A DNA stretch of 64,000 bases from Apostichopus japonicus (taxonomy: Eukaryota > Echinodermata > Holothuroidea > Aspidochirotida > Stichopodidae): assembly GCF_037975245.1 (NCBI RefSeq), contig NC_092580.1, positions 31,800,001 to 31,864,000 of the forward strand, read 5' to 3'. This document shows, one piece after another, positions 1 through 11,336 of this stretch. A program made the position numbers and the translations under genes. The notes under the pieces were generated by a model that had not been told where the DNA came from, searched no databases, and saw nothing but the letters and a program-made list of their open reading frames with translations. Positions within the stretch are counted from its first letter, which is position 1; every line of letters begins with the position of its first letter.

Positions 1-1404
1 CTTGCTCCAGTCTGAGTTAGGCCTAAAACAGAATCAGCACTGCAGTACCACTGATCAAAAGTCCAGTTATGTACATCGATCAGCAATAGCCAAGGGACAA
101 TAGGTGAACTCACACAATAGACACACCCAGGGTACACCCCTGAGTGTCTTAAACAAAGGAGCTTGAGTAACACCAGTGCCTTAATTAAGTTAGGGTAACA
201 CTAGGTAACAAGGTTGTGTGTACATGCAGTATTCCATATTCCCAGTGTTGTTTGAATATGTCAGAAAAAAATCTTTAGCAAAAACATCAAAACATGCAAA
301 ACATTAAGCGGCAAATTGATTGCCATAGTTAGTGTGAAATAGTTTGTCCTGATTCTTGAAACTCTTAGACTTTTAGGTTCTTTTTTGGGGAGGGGGAGGT
401 GATGGTGGGGGGGGGGGAGGAGCTTGCTTTCATTGTGATCACCAGAAAACAAAGTTTGTATTGTCTAACTTTAATCCAGCTGTATATTGTTGGATTGTCA
501 TCTTTTTTTGTTTGATGATAAGGAAATTCATCCCTACATATTTTCTTAGATTTTGACCCTCTCAAAAGATGTTGTCCTTTAATGCAGTGATATGTATAGT
601 AAAAGTAGCTTCACAAAGTGTGGTGAGGAATCACTAAGCCTGTTAGCTTCTGGTTGTGTTGTTAGAACTAGATACGCATAGTTTGCCACTTGTGTTACCT
701 TTATTATAATGTAAAATAACTGACCTAATGGTAAGTCTATGTGTATAAATAGTTGACCACTTCTTTTTTCTTTCCTATTTTGACAATAAAAGTTAAATAC
801 TCTTGAGCCCAAATGTTGGGATGTTAAGGAAATTTATGACTTATTACAATGTGATGTTCACATCTGTGGCTTGTACAAATGTACATCAGTTAATTTATAA
901 TGACTCTAGTGTTTCTTTCACAACATCTCAGTAAAACAAGGCTAGGTAAGCCTCTGGTATCACACCCAGTGTGACACAGGGAAGACAATGTCATGTTCTT
1001 AACTCTATTCTATGTACTGTTTAACTGACCTGAGGAAAGAAGGACATTTCAAAGATATATTTTTTAATGCTACAAATGCATTAAAATGGTTACTCGACTG
1101 GCACAATGGAACAAATACAGCTTACAGTATCTTAGTAAAGAACTTACAAGTACCATTATCAGACTTGAGGGCTCCTTACAGAAACATAGACATAAAAAAT
1201 ATACAAAGAAAATGTAACATTATCGTTATTAGCTATGCCTACTGCAACGTCAATGCCCTAACACCACTACAAAATTGTACATTTTAACAGAGTGGTGAGA
1301 AGCAATAGCAATATCAACAAACACAAACCCTGCCCAGAATCTCCCTCATGAGTAGACATTAGGTGCATAATGTAACAGTATGATTGCTTGAATGTGGTCC
1401 CTTA
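1..1404. other. No gene seen; AT-rich unique-looking sequence
   Basis: Open frames here are short (at most 91 codons), unrecognised and without conserved motifs. The one notable local feature is a G-rich stretch at 387-420, listed separately. I see no tRNA, rRNA or transposon end. Confidence 0.6.
387..420 (+). other. G-rich run, possible G-quadruplex
   Basis: Runs of four and five G are followed after a short spacer by an 11-G run. Four or more G-tracts of at least three can be drawn on the plus strand, so a G-quadruplex is possible. Function is unknown, and the long homopolymer may be miscounted in assembly. Confidence 0.4.
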
Positions 1405-1665
1405 TATACTTAAATTGTCAGGTAAACCCTTCATTACTAGAGACAATGGATCAGTAGATGGACTGTGACGTCATCATAACACATGTCCTTCAAGAGATGT
1501 CCTTTACATTTGATAATGGTTATTTATTCATCCTTGAAATGCAATCCAATTGGAAATGTACCTTTAACAGTTCATGTATTCATAATTCCAGGCCTAGTCA
1601 CAGTGCCAATGTTGTACGCATGATAAAGAAAAACAAAGATCTTGAAAATTTGACTCTTTTTGAAA
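1405..1665 (+). repeat. Diverged repeat, copy 1 of 3
   Basis: This segment shares an ordered set of blocks with 2285-2650 and 2785-3115: a start resembling 'AAACCTTCA..ACT', a CRE-like octamer, 'TTTATCCTTGAAA' followed by a CATTTG-like word, and an end resembling 'AAAGAAAAACAAAGA'. It holds an intact TGACGTCA at 1466-1473. The copies are clearly related but well diverged. No coding capacity or terminal repeats were seen, so the class of repeat is unknown. Confidence 0.6.
1466..1473. promoter_or_regulatory. CRE consensus octamer TGACGTCA
   Basis: The palindromic octamer equals the cAMP-response-element consensus bound by CREB/ATF factors. It lies in copy 1 of the triplicated repeat; the matching positions of copies 2 and 3 read TGACATCA and TGATGTCA. 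No promoter or gene is visible next to it, so activity is unproven. Confidence 0.3.
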
Positions 1666-2284
1666 CAGTCAGTACCTTGTCTTTGTTAAAATTTGTCTTT
1701 GTTCTTGTTAAAATTGTCTTTGTTAAAACTTTGTGATAAATTAGAAGTATGACTGATTGCATGATTTACTGTATTCTCAACAATCAAAATATTCATTTTA
1801 CTGGTGCAGTTTAACAAAGTGCATGAGCCAGTCAAGATTCAAGTGTTTTGTAACATTTGGGTTAAAAACAATGTTTTAAGTGGAACTTGTGCTTAGATAA
1901 CTTGAAACAGTTAATATCCTTTTGAGCATGTTTTGGTAGCATTGTTACTGTTTCATTCCCATATCTTTGATTCTAATCTGAAAGACTGCCATCTCTTTAC
2001 CCTGTGAAGACTAGATAGTTCCTTCTGCAGTACATACTGAGGTATAGAACTGTTGCAATAACATCTTCATTATTTGAAATGTTTGCATAGTTTTAAAGGG
2101 ATCTTCCAGTGGCAGACATTAATACATTTATCTCAGGAAAAAAATTCCACTTTGAAAGTTGAACAAAATATAGCATTCTCTTTGTACTTAAAAGGAATTT
2201 CTGCTGGAAAACAATGTGAAATTTATATGGAAAGAGAAAAATATTCCACACTGCTAGTTGTAAACCCCATCTCAATATCTTACC

Positions 2285-2650
2285 CCTAACTTGAGATATG
2301 GTTGATTGAATGTAACATTGTTTGACTGGCTAAACCTTCAACTACTCCAGGAAGTTGGATCACAGTAGGGGGTCTGTGACATCATCGAGGCAAATGGTCT
2401 TTGAAAGCTTACTTAGACGATTATAATATTCTTGTATATTTATCCTTGAAACCTGATACATTTGAAATGTTTGCTTAGAGCTGTCAAAGTTCGCTGTAAT
2501 TAGAATTTTATGAAAATGTATTCTTTTTATATAAATATTATTTTCCTCTGTGGATAAATGAGTGACAAATACTAAAGAAAAACAAAGACATTTTCAACTG
2601 AATTGACCTGATGACATCATCCATTCTACTATTGCCAGATGCATTTACAA
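2285..2650 (+). repeat. Diverged repeat, copy 2 of 3
   Basis: This is related to copy 3 about 497 bp downstream and to copy 1 about 0.9 kb upstream. Shared landmarks with copy 3 run in the same order: 'TGGTTGATTGAA', 'GTGACATCAT', 'TTTATCCTTGAAA', 'GATACATTTG', 'TTGCTTAG', 'TGTATTCTTTTTATA' and 'ACAAAGACATTTTCA'. The octamer at 2377-2384 is TGACATCA. Confidence 0.65.
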
Positions 2651-2784
2651 AATATCACATAATTAAAAAAATATATATATTTGCACAACAAAATGCTATG
2701 AGGATGCGGTTCGCAAACAGATTCAGACAATTTTCAGCAATTTTGCTAAGTGATTGACTTGAGTCATCAGATTATCTTCTTAAC

Positions 2785-3115
2785 TCAAGATGTGGTCGAT
2801 TGAAAAGTAACCTCTTTGACTGACATAACCTCTCCCTTACTCTAAGAAATGAATGAATAAGAGCAGGTGTGTGATGTCATTATGTCAGATCTTCTTAAAA
2901 ATCTTGGATTTTCCTGTCAAAATGTCATTATTGATTTATCCTTCAAATGTGATACATTTGGAATTTCTGCTTAGCTAGCAATGTTTTCCTTACATTCCTA
3001 ATTTCATGTAAATGTATAACTTTTTCTATAAAACTTATTTCACTCTGTGTACGAATGATTTAAAGAACAAGAAAACAAAATTTCAGCTCAATTTCCAAGA
3101 AAACCTATTAGTCAC
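2785..3115 (+). repeat. Diverged repeat, copy 3 of 3
   Basis: The blocks seen in copy 2 recur in order: 'TGGTCGATTGAA', 'GTGATGTCAT', 'TTTATCCTTCAAA', 'GATACATTTG', 'CTGCTTAG', 'TGTATAACTTTTTCTATA' and 'AACAAAATTTCAGC'. The octamer at 2872-2879 is TGATGTCA. Orientation matches the other two copies, which suggests local tandem duplication. Confidence 0.65.
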
Positions 3116-5729
3116 TCTGCATTCACAAAATGTAACCAAAGTTGAAATGTGATGTCTTTTCATACAAAAAGATAATAATGTAATCTTGACATGCAGAAAA
3201 AGTCCAGTAATATTTGTCAAACAATCAGCTCTATTGGATATATCTTTAATCAAGCCGGTTTAGCTTGCTCAATTTTATCTTTCATTGCATAAACAGTAAT
3301 CGTGACAATCAACACTTTGAGAAGCCATAACAGTTCAAAGACTGTGGGTATAATATGTAAAATATAATGTAAAATATAATGCTTGTTCATTTTGATGAGG
3401 GAGCTCTCTATAACCCCCCATCCCCATCAACCCTCCCCTCCCCTCATATCTGTGTTTGCCTCTCTTGTCATATTTTTAGTTAGTACCGTACATAATCAGA
3501 CAGTCCAGGACAATGCAGCTGCCTTTCCCCTCATAAAAATTTCTTGGGTTTCTTCTGCAATTTCCTGTCTACCCAGTATCAAACATTTAAAACCCGCCTG
3601 AGTTCATAAACTGTAGGTCTGAACCTCTAATTGTTTCTTACTTTGTAGTGAGAAGAGCATGTTAAAAAATTCCTACCCATATTGATGTTAATAATGAATT
3701 TAAAAATACTAAAAAATGGCAAAAAATATCTTTTATGAATAAATTTTTGCAACAGAAATTTAATCCTCTCTCAGTGTGCTCTCCTGATTTCCACCTGAGG
3801 AAGAGAAGCCTCGCATATCTGAAGGCCAGTGATTGGCCGGTGAGATAAGTTGGAGCACAGTTGACAGAGTCTCCCTTAAGCTCATACCGCCGGCTTCAAC
3901 ATTACTTTAAGTCTTAAGACTGTGAGGAGAAGTTTGTGAAGCAACTCGCAATAACTTAAATTCTACTAATTAAAACAATAACTGCAAAGTGCCCTTGGAT
4001 GATAATTAGTATGATGTGAAGAAAAATGTAAAATCAGTTTCTTGTACAGCAATTAGGGTAGCCAAGTCGATACTTTTACTGTGAGAGTGGCATAGGCTTT
4101 CTTTTTTCTTTTCTTTTTGTTCCTTTTTTTCCCAAATTGATTTATCTTTTGCAGAGGGTAAACACTGCAAATCTGCTGTAGCACCAATATCCCATGTCCC
4201 CCTACCCCCTGCAAAATAGGCAAACCCCCCCCAAATAAAAAATTATATATATATCATGCTAGTTTATTCATCAGTTAGCTATTGCAAAGGCAACAATTTC
4301 CTTTAAAAATCACATCCTTTTGAACCATAACTGGCTGATGGTAGTTTTGTCATTTCATTGGTGCTTTTCGGAATAGCGCCCTCACTTTGAATCTTGCCTG
4401 TAACAGTTTGAAATTGTTTAAAAATGTCGCCCCCAGTTTGAATTTTGCCTGATCATTGTAGTATGCACTTATTATTTCAAATGACTCAAAGAGACTGTGT
4501 GTGCGTGGGTGGATGAATCAGGATGATGGAACCTGAAACTTAATTTTGTTGACCTATGAATCTCAGCTTTTGTTTATCTATTACTCACAAGGTTGATTTT
4601 TGTAAACATGATATTATTCTTTCTAGGAAAATGTCTGGTCAGCTTGGTTATTTGACAATATTTTCTGTGTCCTGACCAGTTTCCCCTTCTTCAATGAAAA
4701 AGTCAGGATATTAACATCTGTGGGTGGTGCTGTATTTGACTGACTTCCTGTGGTTAACTCCCTCTTTGTTGTGACTTTGCTCTTTACTAGGTATACAGAT
4801 ATTTATGTTTCCTTTTCTAATAAATACACTATATTACCTACTTAAGACTTCTAGTAATGTTGTAGTATGATTGATGTTACAGGTTTCATACTTGGACAGG
4901 TTTGGGGTGTCAGGGGAGATGTTGGCATTTAGGTAGAAAACTTTGAGGTTGAGCCAAGGGTTAATGATCTATTGGACAAAAGGATAATTTACCCTCACCC
5001 CAAACTGACCTACCTGTAAGGAATTTGGCCTGAAAATTGGCCGAGTTCCTAATATGGAAACCAAAAATCACGTTCAGGACATAAATCTAATACCAGGCTT
5101 TTTGGCATTTCTTTGGAAGTTGAACAATCTTTGTATATACAACCTCTTTGTATACAAGTAAAAAAGAAAACTAGAAAAAAGGAATGTTGGGATTGAGGCC
5201 AGAATTTAACAGTAATGACCCCCTTTGTTTTCTCCGTATACTGGTCTTATGACAGCTTGAGGTGGTGTTGCATATTCATAGATATTTTAGTCACGTTGGA
5301 GATTGTTTTAAGCTTGCAGAAGGTCAATGGCATTAAATGATGTCATGTGATACTTACTACTTTGCACTGTAAGCTCAGCTATCACCGATATTGGATATTG
5401 TGGTTTCCTCCACAGGAGTTTCATTCCAACAGGAATTTTCTCCTTTGTTTGATGTTCCCTAAAATGTTTTATCGTCCCGGAGATATATCAGAACCGGAGA
5501 GTAAACTAAATTGATAGTTCAGTTTAAGTAATATTTGTTGCCAGATTTATTTTGCAAATTTGACATGTATATATGTACTATGTAGATTTGTATCCATGAT
5601 GGTTACCAATAATTGAAACGGGTAGACTATGTAGCCGTTTGAAGTCTCGGATGAGGAAAGTGTAACGATTTACTACTTAAAATAAAAATAAAATAAAACT
5701 GCTTATCCACTAGAGAGCCTGTGTAAGAG
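3116..5729. other. No gene seen; small local duplication at 4371-4455
   Basis: No frame in this stretch exceeds about 72 codons and none is recognised. At about 4376-4399 and 4431-4454 a 24-bp phrase recurs (a CGCCC-rich start, then TTTGAAT.TTGCCTG), a roughly 55-62-bp duplication. The rest is AT-rich sequence with short homopolymers. Confidence 0.55.
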
Positions 5730-5781
5730 AATGTGTAATAGTAAGTTGGCCTGACGTCAGGCCAACTTACTATTACACATT
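5730..5781. repeat. Perfect 52-bp palindrome centred on TGACGTCA
   Basis: The 26 bases at 5730-5755 are the exact reverse complement of 5756-5781, with no spacer and no mismatch. The centre is GGCCTGAC|GTCAGGCC, so the middle octamer is the CRE consensus TGACGTCA. The first flanking pair outside the arms (G at 5729, G at 5782) does not pair, so the palindrome ends sharply. It could form a cruciform in DNA or a 26-bp hairpin in RNA. No terminal repeats or target duplication were found around it. Confidence 0.95.
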
Positions 5782-5890
5782 GATTTACTATGTAGATAAT
5801 AACAATCAGTATGTAAGTTTCTGCACTTGGCTGATTGAATGAAGCACATATATATTGATATGTCAGACATGGCTGTGTACCAACTTTGTA

Positions 5891-6247
5891 TGGAATTGGA
5901 TAGTCAGGAGGTGGGAAGGTGGGGGTGGGATTGATGGACAAAATAGTCACAAGGTGGGGGTGGGATAGCTGGACAATTAGTCACAAGGTGACGATGGGAT
6001 AGTTGGACACATATGATGTGGGATGGTGGGATGGGATAGTTGGACACATAGGATGTGGGATGGTGGGATGAGATAGTTGGACATAGTCAGGAGCTTGGAA
6101 GGTGTGGATGGGATAGTTGGACAAAATAGTCACAAGGTGGGGGTAGGATAGTTGGACACATAAGATGTGGGAAGGTGGGATGGGATAGTTAGACACATAG
6201 TCAGGAGCTTGGAATGTGGGGGGTGGGGGGATGGGATAGTTGGACAA
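5891..6247 (+). repeat. Minisatellite, units around TGGGATAGTTGGACA
   Basis: The phrase 'GGGATAGTTGGACA' or a close variant recurs about eight to ten times with variable spacers (ACATAGGATGTGGGATGG, ATAGTCACAAGGTGG, ATAGTCAGGAGCTTGGAA). At least two spacer types alternate, so the array is a mosaic and not a simple tandem repeat. It starts about 110 bp after the palindrome. Confidence 0.85.
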
Positions 6248-7003
6248 TAAAGTCGCAACGACGGGCAGTAAAAACAATATGTCAGCTGAAAATTTGCTTA
6301 TCACACCCTGAATCCTGCTTTGTGCTTGCTTCGATTAAATTTTGTTCTTTTGTGAACTACTCCATTGTGAAGTATATACTGAAGATTTTCTTTGAAAATG
6401 TTGTTGCCATCACAACAGTGCTCTCAACTTTTCATTTATGAATGTTTTCCTAGTGTTTGTTTGTCAGGAAAGAATCAAGACTCCAAAAATGTCTTCATGA
6501 GCTAGTTTTATTTTTGTTTTGGTGACGTGAATAGAGTTCCTGTTCTATTTATTCCAGGCATAGCAATGGTTTCATGATTCATTAACAGTCGTCACTGTTC
6601 AGGATACTGCTTCATTCTGAGAAAGCAGTGAAAAGTACATATGATGGCTTTGATTGTTTGTTGTTATATCTGGACAAATTTTACTATTGAATATTTAAAT
6701 AAAAATAAAAATAAAAGCTGGATTTGATCAAGCTTAAAGTGCACTTATTTTCAGGATTCCAACTCCCCCCCCCCCGCCCCCCTTTATCAAAGGAAGGTTT
6801 ATTGAGCATATTTGATGACACATCCAGTGGATTGTCAATTTATTTAACTTCTCAGACACTTTTCCAATATCATAATTTGTAACATGCAAATTGGAAAATT
6901 TCCAAACTTTTGACTTTCGTTTTCGCCTTTTTTTTTTTGTTGAATAAAACTTGGTGAATCAAGGAATTGTATTGAAGAGTCTCAAGAACTTTATCAAAGT
7001 CAA
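6248..7003. other. No gene seen
   Basis: AT-rich sequence with a 10-C run near 6766 and no recognised open frame. 'ATAAAAATAAAAATAAAAG' near 6700 is a short A-rich repeat. Confidence 0.55.
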
Positions 7004-8166
7004 CCTCCCCTCCTTCCTTCCTCCCCTACCTCCCTCCTGATCCTCTCCTCTCCTGCACCCCACCTGTCCTCCCCTCCTCTATCTTCCCCCTCTTTCTCCT
7101 CTCTTCCCCCTCTTCCTTCCTTCCCCTCCCTTCTCCCCTCTGCCCCTTCCCCTCCTCCCCTCCCCTTCTCCTCCCCTCCTCTCCTCCTCCTCTCCTCTCC
7201 TCCATTCCACCTCCCCTCCCCTCCTCTATCTCCCTCCTCCCACCTATCTCTCCCTCCCTCCCTCCCTCCCTCCCTCCCTCCCTCCCTCCCTCCCTCCCTC
7301 CCTCCCTCCCTCCCTCCCTCCCTCCCTCCCTCCCTCCCTCCCTCCCTCCCTCCCTCCCTCCCTCCCTCCCTCCCTCCCTCCCTCCCTCCCTCCCTCCCTC
7401 CCTCCCTCCCTCCCTCCCTCCCTCCCTCCCTCCCTCCCTCCCTCCCTCCCTCCCTCCCTCCCTCCCTCCCTCCCTCCCTCCCTCCCTCCCTCCCTCCCTC
7501 CCTCCCTCCCTCCCTCCCTCCCTCCCTCCCTCCCTCCCTCCCTCCCTCCCTCCCTCCCTCCCTCCCTCCCTCCCTCCCTCCCTCCCTCCCTCCCTCCCTC
7601 CCTCCCTCCCTCCCTCCCTCCCTCCCTCCCTCCCTCCCTCCCTCCCTCCCTCCCTCCCTCCCTCCCTCCCTCCCTCCCTCCCTCCCTCCCTCCCTCCCTC
7701 CCTCCCCTTCCTCCCCTCCCTCCCCTCCCTCCCCTCCCTCCCCTCCCTCCCCTCCCCTCCCCTCCCTTCTCCTTCCCTCCGCCCCTTCTCCTCCTCTATC
7801 TCCCTCCTCCCACCTATCTCTCCCTCCCTCCCTCCCTCCCTCCCTCCCTCCCTCCCTCCCTCCCTCCCTCCCTCCCTCCCTCCCTCCCTCCCTCCCTCCC
7901 TCCCTCCCTCCCTCCCTCCCTCCCTCCCTCCCTCCCTCCCTCCCTCCCTCCCTCCCTCCCTCCCTCCCTCCCTCCCTCCCTCCCTCCCTCCCTCCCTCCC
8001 TCCCTCCCTCCCTCCCTCCCTCCCTCCCTCCCTCCCTCCCTCCCTCCCTCCCTCCCTCCCTCCCTCCCCTTCCTCCCCTCCCTCCCCTCCCTCCCCTCCC
8101 TCCCCTCCCTCCCCTCCCCTCCCCTCCCTTCTCCTTCCCTCCGCCCCTTCTCCTCCTCCCTCCCTC
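7004..8166. repeat. 1.2-kb polypyrimidine block with two TCCC arrays
   Basis: The plus strand is almost all C and T for about 1.16 kb. Two pure TCCC arrays (7251-7705, about 114 units; 7821-8068, about 62 units) are each preceded by the same 25-bp head (7226-7250 and 7796-7820) and followed by the same roughly 90-bp CCCTT/CTCC tail (about 7704-7793 and 8066-8155). The block is therefore two tandem cassettes differing mainly in TCCC number. Homopurine-homopyrimidine mirror DNA of this kind can form triplexes (H-DNA). The long minus-strand Gly-Gly-Arg-Glu frame is a by-product. Confidence 0.97.
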
Positions 8167-9008
8167 AACTGCTGAGTACTATCTGTGATTCTTGTTTATT
8201 GTGAAGGATACTGTTGGGCTGCTGGAGGAGTGAAAGGGTTTACATCTATAGGTCAATTGAACCATAGGTTCCTGCAGACTAGATAAACCTTTTAACATCT
8301 TTGTGAACTTTCAATATCCATATCAGTCCTGTACACCTGGAATGTTGGTATTCATTACTGTAATAAAGGGAAATGAATATTCATTAGCCACTCTTTAATC
8401 ACTTTGTTGATTTGCCGATTATTCAATACTGTACATTTGCTCCTTTTTTTGTTGTTAAGATATTCTAAATTCCTTTGCATTTAACTATATATAGTAACAG
8501 GTCTATTCCCAACAAAGTTCAAAACAAATTCTCAGTAAAACATGAACTAACCTGCCAACTATTTGGCAGATATTTGGCATTTATTCTTTCATTGCTCAGC
8601 TGAAATGTATCAATAGCAATAGGGATCATGAGGAAGCAAGAATCAATTTGTCAAGTGTTTTGAGTCTGTTATATATCAACAAAAATTACCAACATAAAAA
8701 ACCACCAGGAAAGTAAAACATCTTCTGAAAAATCCTTCAGGTAGGAAAGTGGCATCGAACCATTTGTACAAACCTGACACTTGTGTAACCCAATTTGTAT
8801 AGGGAGTACTTGAAAAGACCCTCTATAGCACAGAAGTCAAGAGGCAACTGTTGATCGTGAGGTTTAAATCTGCAGGGGTATTCCCCCTCCTCCCCCCCGC
8901 CACTTTAGCCCAGATATCGTTGATTCTGCACCTTATTGTTTGATCTAGTAGGTAGCGACACGATTTAAGTTTCGTTGCCAATTTTGGGAAGGCTTACCGC
9001 TTTCAGTT
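8167..9008. other. No gene seen
   Basis: AT-rich sequence without recognised coding or RNA features. A 14-bp palindrome, AATGAATATTCATT, lies near 8371. Confidence 0.55.
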
Positions 9009-9440
9009 CTGTATTGTTATAATTCCGGAACAAAGGAGTCTGTAAATATATTAGGAAGTCCTGAACAGGAACCTCTTTGCACCGTCATTGTTACTTAAGC
9101 CAACAAACTGGTTGTTAGGGTGTTATCATGAATTACACTCTCTACCAGTCCTTAAGTTTAGGCCCATGTTTGGTTTCCCCCTTGCATATTTTATATAAGG
9201 GATGAATATATAAATATATATACATACGTATATATATATATATTTTGTATTGAAGTGATTCTTGAACAAAGAAATATCTAAAGGGTACCAGGAATCCAAG
9301 ACAAGGAACCCCTTTGCAAAGTCATTGCTGGTTTAGTCAACAAACTGGTTGCCGTACACTGTATATTGGCAATAAGATTCTCCTATAACAACAAACTTTG
9401 TAATAAGTTAGGTGTAGGCCCTTATTATGTGCCTCCTGTC
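9009..9440 (+). repeat. Tandem duplication, period about 237 bp
   Basis: Two diverged copies run head to tail. Shared phrases include 'GGAACC.CTTTGCA', 'GTCATTG', 'CAACAAACTGGTTG' (9101 and 9338) and a 'TTAGG.GTAGGCCC'-like end. The second copy contains substitutions and a TA-rich patch precedes it (9203-9244). Confidence 0.7.
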
Positions 9441-11268
9441 ATAGTTTATGTCAGGACTAAATTTACTGTAATAATGAGGTGCACCTTCATGTTTTGGATT
9501 CTCCTAGATTTAATTTGTTGTTTACCATGTTTTGTGTTAATGTAGGAGTATTATGAAAACATTTAAGACAAAGCCTTGGCAATATGTTAGTATTGTATGT
9601 AAGTAGACCGTTTATTAGCTGCTGTACTGTTGTATACAGACCTCTGTATGGTGTGGTTGTTTGTACCTCCTTTCACTTCATAATAATGGTGATTGATCAA
9701 AAGTCAGGCTGAGCAGATTTCTCTCTGTACCTCAAATTGCTCACTTCAAGTGTTAGTTGTGCATGGGCAGAGATCACCTCTCATATTCAAGTGAATATCC
9801 TCTGATCTTCAGTAATCCTAGTTACTTGTCCCCTCCCATTGTCCCCCTATCCCTGCTTTCCACTCCTTATTCTATTTTTACTGTTCCATTTGCTTGCACC
9901 CCTCCCTTACACCTCCTCCCTTGTGTATCACATGTTCATCCCCACCAATAAATATGTTAAGTTTGCAGTTGGACTGATTTCATTAAGAGACATCCCTCAT
10001 CCCCTCCTCTCCCCCTATCTCCCCCCCCCACTACCTCCCAACATCCTTCTTTTCCTCCCTTCTCCCCTTGCTGTCTTTGCCCAATTTTGAATACTTCCAC
10101 ACTGCTACTGCTACCTTCAGCCAACCCATTTTATGAAACTTTAATGGTCAAAGTGCATGCTTATAGAAATATATTGTATAAATGCAAATTAAAAATCTCA
10201 TTTAACCCTGTAAAGGCAAAATAGGGCCATACCTTTGTGCCACTCATTGCTTGAAAACTGCAAGTTTGATGACCAAGTATTGATTAATGGAATAGTCATG
10301 CGAGTATCGGCGTTTAGTCACAACCCTTGTGATTACTCTGTCATCTCAGAAATGCTTCGCACACAGTAGGAGAGCAATAGCACAATCCGATCTGTAAGAC
10401 TCATAGTATACACTCATTAAAGGTCACCTGTCTTGCCTCTTAGCGTGTTGAAATGACGAAACAGTATTCAAAGGTATCATCTCCTGGAAGGTAGCCGCCG
10501 ACCAGATTATTCTCATCGGCCAGAAATTAGGACTTGTGCAAGTACAGTAGGAGGACAACAGAGGCAAAATACTTATATACTTAATATGCCGTTTAAAATC
10601 TTTGTCGAAGTTTCTAACCGATTGCATAATTTTCCACTGTCTTTTAAATTTGTTGTTGGTTTTGGCTCTAAATTAATCTCTCATTCCTTAAATTTGTATC
10701 ATGAGTCACGGTTCAGTGAAAGAAACATGAAAGGAAAACACAAAATACTTTAATAAGCATTTCATTCGCTGTGTTCTTGAAAAACGCCCATGTTTGAAGG
10801 GGGGAAAATGCCCCTGTAGGAATTTGTTTCAGTTTAATAACATGTTTTTGTTATTGTATTCGATGTGTGATCTAGAAGATATAGCTCAAGTCAAGTACAC
10901 GTGTCCATCTTTACAAAACAAACCTTGAACACTCTTATGTCACACAAGTTTACACAACAGATGTTTATCCAATTAGAATTGGAAAGAAATGTTGTTTTTT
11001 GTCAGCAAAAAAAACCTCTCAGCTTGAAATGATAACCTAAATATGCAGATCCGCATTGGCAAGAAGATTTAGGTCATAGCATTTGTCCGGGAAGATGATG
11101 GTACTAATCAACTTTTCAAACCAAAGTAACAAAATGCATTGAATTTTTAAAAATGTTATCGTTTCTTTGTTTAGTTTTCAATAACATATACCTCAGTTTT
11201 AGAAACCCTTTCAAAGGCATGGAGTAAAGTTTGCAGTCAGATCATGTGGATGCTATTTGAACAAACTG
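9441..11268. other. No gene seen; CT-rich patches
   Basis: Between about 9830 and 10080 the plus strand has several C/T-rich runs that keep frames open for 64-83 codons. The peptides are low complexity (Pro, Ser, Leu) and are not taken as genes. Nothing else was recognised. Confidence 0.5.
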
Positions 11269-11336
11269 AAAACCTTGCCCGAATTGGAAACCCTGCCCAA
11301 ATTGGAAACCTTGCCCGAATTGGAAACCCTGCCCAA
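11269..11336 (+). repeat. Four 18-bp units arranged as a 36-bp doublet
   Basis: Units alternate between 'CCTTGCCCGAATTGGAAA' and 'CCCTGCCCAAATTGGAAA', so the true period is 36 bp, repeated twice. The array is in frame within a 74-codon open frame that has no other recognisable feature. Confidence 0.9.

Noticed and set aside
7026-8168. A 380-codon minus-strand open frame of Gly-Gly-Arg-Glu repeats
   Set aside because: It is only the translation of the TCCC array; three-base phase is irrelevant to a 4-bp repeat that lacks stops, and there is no flanking coding sequence.
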